Shown here: positions 56,554-64,000 of the stretch, piece by piece | How the letters are laid out: each line of letters opens with the position of its first letter | How positions within the stretch are numbered: the stretch's first letter is position 1 | From: Suicoccus acidiformans | GTDB lineage: Bacteria; Bacillota; Bacilli; Lactobacillales; Aerococcaceae | Direction of reading: 5' to 3' | Length of the DNA stretch: 64,000 bases | Assembly (NCBI RefSeq): GCF_003546865.1 | Contig: NZ_CP023434.1 | Coordinates: 992,001-1,056,000, forward strand | Translations under genes and position numbers: made by a program | Notes under the pieces: model-generated | What the model saw: the letters and a program-made list of their open reading frames with translations, nothing else | The model's database searches: none | What the model was told of the DNA's origin: nothing

Positions 56554-58144
56554 GAGCCTGTAAGATAATTCCTCAAAAAACCCAGAATTTTTTCTCAATG
56601 AATAAGATTTCTGGGTCTTTTGACCTGGGCTGAGTCTCAGTGCAAGTCGTCTTAAGTTTGCAGCCATTAAGGCCAATCCTATTTCGTTTTTCGCCTTATC
56701 GATTCCTCTAACATGGAATCTTGTGAAGCCTAAGCAGGCCTTCAGAAAACCGAGCGCAGGTTCTACGTCTATTTTCCGATTGCCGTAAATTTCTTATTCT
56801 CTTCATCCGACAGAAGTTCCCGTTGCTTGGCTTTATAATACTCAAGTTCGGGGTTTATTCTTATCTTGTGTACATTGCCTTTGTCTGTGAGCGCCGCTTC
56901 TATAATGTTCTGGTCTGCATCAAATTTCTCTGCATGATATTCCTTGAAGCTTCGCTCATAACCATATTTATTTATCATTTTTCGATATGTATGAAAGTTG
57001 AACCTCACGCCTTCGAGGTCTATAGAGTAGTTTTCTTCATTATAATCCCAGTTCATCACTTTTTTAGGGTCTTCTTGCCATTTTTTAGACTTTTCTTTGT
57101 AGTAAGTATCATAGGGAATAAGTGGTGTTAAATCCGGGAAATTCTCTTCGAGATATGGATAATTTGCTTGAGAACCATATCCAGAGTCTAATCCGATATA
57201 TGCACTTGCTTCAAATAAAACTCGATGAATCTCCATAAAAGGAATCAGGGTGCGTGTATCTATCGGGTTAGGAAATAAATCAAAGGCCAAGAAAAATTGA
57301 TGAGACGTCGCTACTTGAAGATTATAACCAGGTTTAGTCTGACCATTCCGCATAGGGCCATCTTTCATCCGCATAAAGGTCGCATCAGGGTCTGTTTTAG
57401 AGTAAGAGTTGCGCTCTTTAAATATCTGATGCTGCGCTTCATATTCCAACGCTTTTCCTCGACGTTCAATGATTTTATTACAACGGCCTCTAAGGAAACG
57501 GCGTACTTGCTTATCTGATTAGGAGACTTCTTAGGATCTGCTTCAATGGCTTCATTTAGGTCTTTGATACGAATCTCAATTTCCGTAATAAGTTCACCAA
57601 GGTCGTTTAGGATGAGCTGTGTATCTTCAGGAATCGTTTGACGATTATAGTTATCATTTAGTTCATTAACCAAACTTACCAATTGTCTACGATTCATCTT
57701 TTCATAACGAATCGTATTCTTCTTCCATTGAAAGCTGTATTTATTGGCATCCGCAAGTAATTTGGTGCCATCAATAAAGACCTTAGCATCAATAAGTCCT
57801 TGTTCTTTAAGGAAGTTTGTGAAGCGTTCAAAGCTATGCGTTAAAATTTCACGCAATTCAGCTGAGCGTCTAAAACGACAAATTGTTTCATGGGATGGTG
57901 TCTGCTCTTGAGTTAGCCACCGAGCCGCTAAGCTATCTTCCGCAAATTCAGCCATTGGTCTACTTGTCTTAATTCCTTGGGAATAAGCTAGGAGCAATAA
58001 CTTTAATAACATTGAAAAGTCCTATTCTCGAGGTCATCCAAAGCCATATGGTTGTTCAATCTCAAGTGCTTCAACAAAAACATTAATATACCATGCGATA
58101 AGGCCTTCTTTCGGTGTATATTGAGTGGACAGCTCCAATGTCAT
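56554..58144 (-). pseudogene. IS1182-family transposase, four lesions
   Basis: The gene reads from an ATG at 58144 (minus strand). Two in-frame stops, TGA at 58036-58034 and TAG at 58024-58022, break the N-terminal part where Arg and Tyr would be expected. The helix-rich N-terminal domain then continues (MLLKLLLLAYSQG, PSHETICRFRR, KVFIDGTKLLADANK). A frameshift between about 57530 and 57450 leads into the DDE part (NSYSKTDPDATFMRMKDG, YIGLDSGYGSQ). Another one-base shift near 56780 leads into the C-terminal part (KIDVEPALGFLK, HVRGIDKAKNEIGLALMA). No functional enzyme can be produced. Confidence 0.87.
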
Positions 58145-58321
58145 CTGATTTATGTATAATGAGTATACAATTTGGGTAGTCCTTTCTGGATTATCTGCGA
58201 CAGAGGGCTCCTACCCTCTGTTTTTCATTTTCATTAACTATATTATAGCACAGAAACCGCCAAGGATGTTGATTTAACAGCATTCTTGGCGGTTTCTGTT
58301 GTTGACTTATCTTACAGCCTC
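56554..58321 (-). mobile_element. IS1182-type insertion sequence, inactive
   Basis: Terminal inverted repeats are visible: GAGCCTGTAAGATAATTCC at 56554-56572 and, on the reverse strand, GAGGCTGTAAGATAAGTC at 58321-58304. They differ at two positions over about 18 bases. The span is 1,768 bp, the size of this family. The transposase inside is broken. No target-site duplication could be recognised at the edges. The right end lies 7 bases from the stop codon of the deacetylase gene. Confidence 0.85.
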
Positions 58322-58328
58322 ACAAAAC

Positions 58329-59876
58329 TTATGATTCAAAGTATTTAATTGGATAATGCACATTATACGGGGTAGTAAATTCAAAGTCCATTTCCTTTAA
58401 CATAGGAATCATCGTCTTTAATGCTTCAGGAGTGGCTTCATGAGTGTCATGCATAAGAATGATTAAATCAAAGCCTTTTTGAGCTTGAGACTCCACTTGG
58501 GCACATATATCCTCTGCATCATGGGTAGCCCAATCCATCGTATCAACATTCCACAGAATTGACTCACTATTGGGTAGCAATTCAATAATATGTTGGTTTC
58601 CTGAGCCAAAAGGCAGCCGATAAATATCTGTGCGAGTTCCAGTCGCTTCTTCAATAGCTATCTCGGTCCATTCAAATTGCTCTAATATCTCTGCATCAGA
58701 TAAGGTCTGTAAGTCAAGGTGATTATAAGTATGATTGCCTAAGATATGGCCTTCATCTAAGATTTGTTGGACAATTTCGGGATGTTCATCCACATAAGCT
58801 CCCATGACGAAGAAGGTGCCTATCACATCATACTCCTTGAGAATTTCTAGTACTTGTTGTGTGTAAGGCACGTTCGGCCCATCATCAAAAGTTAAGACTG
58901 CGTACTTTTGTGGGTCAAAGGCAGTGTGGCGTAGCTGTTTATAAAGGGTAGGGCTAGCCATTACCGTTTCAACGAAACTATCTTTATAACTGTCTGGATC
59001 TGGGTCGGCTTCAATTTCCGCAATGATTCCTTGACTTAATTCGGTTAATCTCTCTTGCACCCGTGTCATAATGGGTTGAGTGTGCAGGTAAACATAATGA
59101 TTTTCGAAAGTATGAATCAGATTAGCTTGCTCGCTTAAATCTGCTTCTTGCATGCTTAGAGTGATGTCGTCTAATTCCTGATTAGCTGCATCAAATTCTT
59201 CGGTTACTTCCAAGCCAAATTGGTTAAGCTTGGCTAAACTCTTGTAGCGTTCACTATTTTCTGGATAGGCTTCTTTGAGCAAAATGAGATTATCTTGAAA
59301 TGCTTGCGACGTTGCATCGGCTTGAACGATTGGCAGACTATCGCCTTGAAGTTCAGAAGCTTCATTTACGGTTGCTTTATCTGCTTTGCTACTTGGACTC
59401 GACGCAAGGCCTACTTCAGAAGAGCTTGCATTTTCAAGATTCGCAGTTGATTCTACCTGTGACGCTCTGTCGTTAGTTGATTGCTTTGTGATTGGTTGTT
59501 GGCGCCTGCTAGTTTGAGGCTCTGTCGGGATATTTTTTGTATTGGTGGCTGAATCGGGAGATGTAATAAATAAAGCCTGCGTCTGTTCTTGGACTTCAAT
59601 TTGCTTATCTGCTTTATTTATGGCATCAATATAGTCGTTTCTAAGACCGGGCAACATGGCTTCAGCATGGGATTTTCCAGCTTGAACATCGCTCTTTGTA
59701 ACATCTTCTCGAACAAGAACCATATGCTCGTCTTCAAATAAAGAGGCAACGGCCTCGGCGTGACGCTGGTGCGACCAAGTTATATAGCCGATTAAGCTCA
59801 GAATAAGCAAAAGAGCGACAATTGGTATAGTGTAGCGCTTAACTTGTTCGAGCCATTGTTCATCTATATTTTTCAT
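58329..59876 (-). CDS. NodB-type polysaccharide deacetylase
   Basis: A 515-residue protein with one N-terminal membrane anchor (about 15-33), a long exported linker rich in Ser, Gln, Thr and Glu (about 110-200), a helical region, and a C-terminal NodB domain of the CE4 family. The catalytic set is visible: TFDDGP, the metal pair GNHTYNH, RLPFGSG and the late ILMHDTH. Such enzymes remove acetyl groups from wall sugars; PgdA acts on peptidoglycan N-acetylglucosamine and raises lysozyme resistance. Peptidoglycan is the likely substrate here, though a secreted polysaccharide is possible. A ribosome binding site with AAAAGGAG lies upstream of the ATG at 59876. The inserted IS begins 7 bases after its stop, so its native terminator may have been displaced. 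Confidence 0.85.
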   Translation of the reverse strand: MKNIDEQWLEQVKRYTIPIVALLLILSLIGYITWSHQRHAEAVASLFEDEHMVLVREDVTKSDVQAGKSHAEAMLPGLRNDYIDAINKADKQIEVQEQTQALFITSPDSATNTKNIPTEPQTSRRQQPITKQSTNDRASQVESTANLENASSSEVGLASSPSSKADKATVNEASELQGDSLPIVQADATSQAFQDNLILLKEAYPENSERYKSLAKLNQFGLEVTEEFDAANQELDDITLSMQEADLSEQANLIHTFENHYVYLHTQPIMTRVQERLTELSQGIIAEIEADPDPDSYKDSFVETVMASPTLYKQLRHTAFDPQKYAVLTFDDGPNVPYTQQVLEILKEYDVIGTFFVMGAYVDEHPEIVQQILDEGHILGNHTYNHLDLQTLSDAEILEQFEWTEIAIEEATGTRTDIYRLPFGSGNQHIIELLPNSESILWNVDTMDWATHDAEDICAQVESQAQKGFDLIILMHDTHEATPEALKTMIPMLKEMDFEFTTPYNVHYPIKYFES

Positions 59877-60125
59877 GATTTACTCCTTTTCCTAAACTAT
59901 TATAAAATAATAGCCTTTTTTTAATGTTAACTCAAGCTGAAATTCTTGGTGAGCCTTTTCCGATGAGATGTAGGGAACACCTATCAGCTCAGGCCTAGAG
60001 ATACATTTTACCATAGCTGACGAGCTCTTCCAATACTGGAAAATTTCTTTAACTTGGCATACTATAAGGAATGATAGGTATTTTCATTCATTTATGATAA
60101 AATATAGCAGATACGAAGGGGGCCT
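59877..60125. other. Divergent intergenic region, deacetylase and rnc
   Basis: About 250 AT-rich bases between two divergent genes. An AT-rich -10 candidate for rnc lies near 60093-60103 (TATGAT or TAAAAT) with a weak -35. No RNA gene was recognised. Confidence 0.4.
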
Positions 60126-60830
60126 ATGATGAGTCAGTTAATTCAACATATCGAATACATTACACATACCCAAATAGATAATGAACAATTAATTTATACT
60201 GCTTTTTGCCATACGAGTTATGTCAATGAACACCGCCGGGAGAATCTTGAATCCAATGAGCGCTTAGAATTTCTCGGGGATGCGGTTTTAGAGTTGGCGA
60301 CGAGTCAGTACTTATATGATTATTATCCCAATAAATCCGAGGGAGATTTGTCTCGTTTAAGGGCACTTTTAGTGCAAGAGGCGAGCCTAGCCCGTTTAGC
60401 CAAGCAATTCAACTTTGACTATTATATTCGATTAGGTCGGGGAGAAAGCCAAAGCGGTGGAGCTTCTAGGCCGTCAATATTGTCGGATTGTTTCGAGGCT
60501 TTTCTGGGGGCCATTTATTTAGATCAAGGAATGAAGCCTGTCCAGGCCTTCTTGAATAAACATTTACTGGAAGATCACGAGAATTTCCTTGCTGAAATTA
60601 ATCGCGATTACAAGACCTTGCTCCAAGAAGTGCTCCAGCAGGACGGTACGGTATCTATTCAGTACCGTGAATTGAAGAAAACTGGACCGGCTCATAATCA
60701 GGTTTTTGAGATGGGCTTATATTTAAATGGGAAATTCTTGGCTAAAGGAATGGGCAAAAGCAAGAAAGCGGCAGAAATGCAAGCTGCCCGCCAAGCTTAT
60801 GAAGCGCTCAATAAAAAGTCCAGAGGTTAA
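60126..60830 (+). CDS. rnc: Ribonuclease III
   Basis: A 234-residue double-strand-specific endoribonuclease that matures rRNA and cleaves structured transcripts. The RNase III signature NERLEFLGDAVLEL is near residue 40, the second acidic cluster is in DCFEAFLGAIYLD, and the C-terminal double-stranded RNA-binding domain runs from about 160 (KTLLQEVLQ to KKAAEMQAARQAYE). ATG 60126 or 60129 could be used; both follow GAAGGGGG. smc starts 11 bases after the stop, the common rnc-smc arrangement in Firmicutes. Confidence 0.95.
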   Translation: MMSQLIQHIEYITHTQIDNEQLIYTAFCHTSYVNEHRRENLESNERLEFLGDAVLELATSQYLYDYYPNKSEGDLSRLRALLVQEASLARLAKQFNFDYYIRLGRGESQSGGASRPSILSDCFEAFLGAIYLDQGMKPVQAFLNKHLLEDHENFLAEINRDYKTLLQEVLQQDGTVSIQYRELKKTGPAHNQVFEMGLYLNGKFLAKGMGKSKKAAEMQAARQAYEALNKKSRG

Positions 60831-60841
60831 GGAGTGTCGCC

Positions 60842-63800
60842 ATGTATTTAAGTAGAATTGAAATGACAGGCTTTAAATCGTTTGCGGATAAGACTGTGAT
60901 TGAATTTGATCAAGGCATGACGGCCGTTGTTGGTCCTAATGGTAGTGGGAAGAGTAATTTATCCGAAGCGATTCGCTGGGTTTTGGGTGAACAGTCGGCG
61001 AAGAGTTTGCGCGGAAGTCGGATGGAAGATGTGATTTTCAATGGCACCCAGGACCGTAAGGCGGTGAATATTGCGCGGGTTACCTTGGTTTTAAATAATG
61101 AAGACCGTTATTTGGATATGGATTTTAGCGAGGTTAGCTTAACCCGGACCTATCATCGCAATGGGGAAAGCAAGTACTATATTAATAATGAAGCGGTTCG
61201 CTTGAAGGATATTGTCAATTTACTGTTAGATACGGGCTTAGGTAAAGATAGTTTCTCTATTATCTCCCAAGGGCAAGTAGAACAGATATTCCTCAATAAG
61301 CCTGAAGAACGGCGCACTATCTTTGAAGAAGCGGCCGGGGTGCAAAAGTACCAATACCGCAAAACCGAGGCTGAACGAAAACTTGAGAAATCCAAGGATC
61401 ACCTCAGTCGGGTCAAAGATATTCTCCATGAACTATCGGGTCAGCTAGAACCTTTGGAAGTTCAACGCAATAATGCATTGACTTATCAAGAACTAAAGGC
61501 GGGCTTGAAAGAGGCAGAAGTATCCCTTTATACCTACCAAATTCAGACCCAACAAGTCCAGTGGCAAGCTGCAGAGCGGGATTTAGAGTCCAAGAACGAA
61601 CAATTTGAGACACTTGAAAAGCAATACCAAGAAGTGCATGAGCGATTAGCCGAACGCAAAATCGAACAAGAAAATCTCATTCAAGCCATAGATGCCTCAG
61701 CCGATCGCTATCAGGGCATGATGCAAGCCTTGGAACGCAAGATGGGCCAAGCCCAAATGCTCGATCAGCAAATTACGTTTCAAACGGATTCATTCACAAA
61801 AGATTCAGCGAGTCATGAGGAGACCTTAACTGCCTTAGCCCAAGAAGAAGATCACTTAAGCAACTTGAAAGCAGAGTATCAAGCAACAAAAAAAGACCTC
61901 CTAGCTTTAAAAGTAAGCATCCAAGACTTAGAGAAGCAAATGCAACGTCTCACAGGCAAGCGTGAGGATCAAGTAGAAGCCTTGCGTCAAGACATGATAG
62001 ATTTGTACCAGAAGCAAGCCACAGCCAGTAATCAACTGAAGCAGTCTGAAGACCTAGTAGAGCGCTTAAGTGAGCGACAAATTCGTTTAGCCGAGGCATT
62101 GGAGGCAGGCAAAGTAGTCGCTGAGACGAGTGAGGCTGAGGCAACCAAGGCCCAGGATTATTTCCAAGCTCAAGATACCGCTTATCAGACCTATCACAAG
62201 ACGTATCAGGCTGTTTTGCTAAGTCAACAAGCTAATCAGGAAGAGCGCGAACAAGCGCAACAAGCGCTCTTCCAGAAAGAACGTCAAGTACAACAACTTC
62301 AAGGGCAAGTAGACAGCCAACGGCAGCAACAAGCCTCTTATGCAGGCTATTACCAAGGGGTACGCTCCGTCATGACTGCCCAGCATCTTCAAGGGATAGA
62401 AGGAACCGTGGCGGATTTAATCCAAGTGGAAGCAAGCTATCAACAAGCCATTGATACAGCTTTAGGGGGGGCTTTGCAGCATATTATTGTGCAAGATGAC
62501 CAAGCGGCGCGCGCTGCCATTGAGTATTTACGTAAGCAACGTGCGGGGCGAGCTACTTTCTTACCGAGGCCGAATATTAAAAGCCGCTCCCTAGCAGATC
62601 ACCTGCATCAAGCGGCCCAAAAGCACCCGGGTTTTGTTGGTGTTGCCAGTGATTTAGTCCAGAGCAGTCCGGAAAATCGGGCGATCGTCGAGAATCTACT
62701 TGGCACTACGGTGGTTGTGGAAGAAGTGAGTCAAGCGCAATTGATGGCCAAAGACTTAAAGCAATCAGTTAAATTAGTGACCCTTGACGGCGAGGTGATT
62801 ATGCCAGGTGGGGCAATTACAGGCGGCCGCAATAAGCATCAACAAAGCTCGATGCTAACCCGCCAAAGGCAGTTAGAAGAGGTAGAAGCAGCTTACAAGC
62901 AAGCCAATGACGAATTAGCTCAACTGGAGCGTAATTGGCAGGCAATTCAATCCCAAGAAAAAGAGCTCCAAAAAGAGCTCACCGAAGTAACCGAACACTT
63001 AAATAAAGCTAGTCAAGCTCGCCAACAAGCTCAACATGCCCAGGAGGCGGCTAAACAAGAAGCAAGACAAGCTTCTGAGCGATTAATCATTCAGTCCGAT
63101 GAACAAAAAACGGTTCAGCAGGAATTAACGGCGGCAACTGAACTGGTTATTAGTTCGCAAGCGGATCTTCAAGAGGCTCAGGCAGCGATTGAAGCGAATC
63201 AAGCGACTTTGGAGCAGTTAACTGCAAGCGAAGCAGATCGCCAGGCGCAAGTAAGTGAATTGGAGCAACAGCTCCATCGTTTTAACACGCAAGAGGCCGT
63301 TCAAAGTGTTGAATTGAAACAATTGCAACAAGCGGTGCTCGAGCGCCAGGAGAAAGTGGCAAATTATCAGGCCCAAATTGAAAGCTATCAACATAGTCGC
63401 GAAAGTCAGACCCTGGATATAGATACTTTGAAAGTCAATTTAGCAAAGCTTCAGACGGAAAACGACCTGGCCAAGATTGAGGCCGAGCAATTGGAAACGC
63501 AAATCGAGGAACAACGGCAAGAACGCACCATCTTAACGGAGGCCATTCGCCTGGATGAAGGGCAAGAGAAGACGCTTCAAGATGAACTTCAGCAGCTCGG
63601 TCGGCAAATCGCCCGTTTGGAAGGGCAAATTGAAAAGTATACGTCCTTTATCGACCGACAACTCGATTATTTAAATAGTGAATATCAATTGAATTTCGAG
63701 ATGGCGCAAGCCATTGCCCAACCGATAGAGAATGAAACGACGAGTGAAAATCGTGTCAAAACATTGCGTCGTAAAATTGACCAATTGGGTCCCATTAACC

Positions 63801-64000
63801 TACAAGCCATTGAAGATTATGATGAACTAAAAGAGCGTTTCGATAATTTGTCTGCCCAAGAAGCGGACCTTTTAACTGCCATGGGGCAGTTGGAAGCGAC
63901 CATGGCAGAGATGGATGAAGAGGTCACCAGTCGTTTCGGGAAGACTTTCCATGAGATTAATGAGCAGTTCCAAGGCACCTTCCAGAAGCTTTTTGCCGGG
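60842..64000 (+). CDS. smc: Chromosome segregation ATPase SMC (partial)
   Basis: The first 1,053 codons of SMC, open to the right edge of the window. It starts MYLSRIEMTGFKSFADKT, has Walker A GPNGSGKSN (31-39), the N-terminal head motif SIISQGQVEQI, a long coiled coil, a hinge domain (about 518-670, with DLIQVEASYQQAIDTALGG and MPGGAITGG) and the returning coiled coil with DQLGPINLQAIEDYDEL-like sequence near the edge. The C-terminal head with the ABC signature and Walker B lies outside. SMC, with ScpA and ScpB, compacts and segregates the chromosome. A ribosome site with AAGGAG precedes the ATG. Confidence 0.95.
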   Translation, partial: MYLSRIEMTGFKSFADKTVIEFDQGMTAVVGPNGSGKSNLSEAIRWVLGEQSAKSLRGSRMEDVIFNGTQDRKAVNIARVTLVLNNEDRYLDMDFSEVSLTRTYHRNGESKYYINNEAVRLKDIVNLLLDTGLGKDSFSIISQGQVEQIFLNKPEERRTIFEEAAGVQKYQYRKTEAERKLEKSKDHLSRVKDILHELSGQLEPLEVQRNNALTYQELKAGLKEAEVSLYTYQIQTQQVQWQAAERDLESKNEQFETLEKQYQEVHERLAERKIEQENLIQAIDASADRYQGMMQALERKMGQAQMLDQQITFQTDSFTKDSASHEETLTALAQEEDHLSNLKAEYQATKKDLLALKVSIQDLEKQMQRLTGKREDQVEALRQDMIDLYQKQATASNQLKQSEDLVERLSERQIRLAEALEAGKVVAETSEAEATKAQDYFQAQDTAYQTYHKTYQAVLLSQQANQEEREQAQQALFQKERQVQQLQGQVDSQRQQQASYAGYYQGVRSVMTAQHLQGIEGTVADLIQVEASYQQAIDTALGGALQHIIVQDDQAARAAIEYLRKQRAGRATFLPRPNIKSRSLADHLHQAAQKHPGFVGVASDLVQSSPENRAIVENLLGTTVVVEEVSQAQLMAKDLKQSVKLVTLDGEVIMPGGAITGGRNKHQQSSMLTRQRQLEEVEAAYKQANDELAQLERNWQAIQSQEKELQKELTEVTEHLNKASQARQQAQHAQEAAKQEARQASERLIIQSDEQKTVQQELTAATELVISSQADLQEAQAAIEANQATLEQLTASEADRQAQVSELEQQLHRFNTQEAVQSVELKQLQQAVLERQEKVANYQAQIESYQHSRESQTLDIDTLKVNLAKLQTENDLAKIEAEQLETQIEEQRQERTILTEAIRLDEGQEKTLQDELQQLGRQIARLEGQIEKYTSFIDRQLDYLNSEYQLNFEMAQAIAQPIENETTSENRVKTLRRKIDQLGPINLQAIEDYDELKERFDNLSAQEADLLTAMGQLEATMAEMDEEVTSRFGKTFHEINEQFQGTFQKLFAG

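Overview
The window looks like a low-GC Firmicutes chromosome, most likely a member of Lactobacillales. Support comes from strong AGGAGG-type ribosome binding sites, TTGACA/TATAAT promoters, CcpA-type cre sites, a T-box leader, PTS sugar uptake, acetate kinase, a YSIRK/LPXTG surface protein and the rnc-smc pair. A genus cannot be fixed from sequence alone. The combination of mreBCD, an acetoin dehydrogenase operon and a mucin-binding giant adhesin would fit an Aerococcaceae-like animal commensal, but that is inference.

Layout. 1-5.2 kb (minus strand): the start of an unidentified gene, then malT-mapP (PTS maltose uptake plus maltose 6'-phosphate phosphatase) behind a cre-overlapped promoter, then an aldehyde dehydrogenase. 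5.5-6.3 kb: a decayed IS4-like transposase. 6.5-10.3 kb (plus): mreBCD, then a T-box-controlled amino-acid-binding protein with no permease beside it. 10.6-14.7 kb: a PepV-like dipeptidase, a 41-bp tandem repeat, and ktrB-ktrA potassium uptake. 15.2-18.3 kb: a flavin reductase and a three-domain flavin-dependent reductase whose N-terminus is a paralogue of it. 18.4-20.2 kb: an Arg/Gly-rich TPM-domain membrane protein with PspA. 20.3-20.5 kb: a 42-bp tandem hairpin repeat. 20.6-25.6 kb: a large M14 peptidase with the DUF969/DUF979 permease pair. 25.6-30.8 kb: ackA, a histidine phosphatase, an unknown protein, a sirtuin and DegV. 31-34.8 kb: trehalose PTS and phosphotrehalase. 34.9-42.2 kb: a ClpB-like ATPase in one operon with acoL-acoA-acoB-acoC.

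42.3-44.7 kb is a scar. A group IIC-type intron sits directly behind the acoC terminator; its protein has at least four disabling lesions, and gene debris follows. 44.8-56.4 kb is one gene for a roughly 3,877-residue wall-anchored protein built mainly of Muc_B2-like repeats. It is followed by a broken IS1182-type element (56.55-58.32 kb), a NodB-type polysaccharide deacetylase, rnc, and smc running off the right edge.

How the genes work together. Much of the window is carbon economy: maltose and trehalose enter by PTS, acetate kinase makes ATP, and the aco operon re-uses acetoin when good sugars run out, which matches the cre elements at malT and at the ClpB-aco promoter. A second theme is the cell envelope: MreBCD, PspA/TPM, the deacetylase and the giant adhesin. 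The mobile-element remnants cluster around the adhesin and suggest an accessory region.
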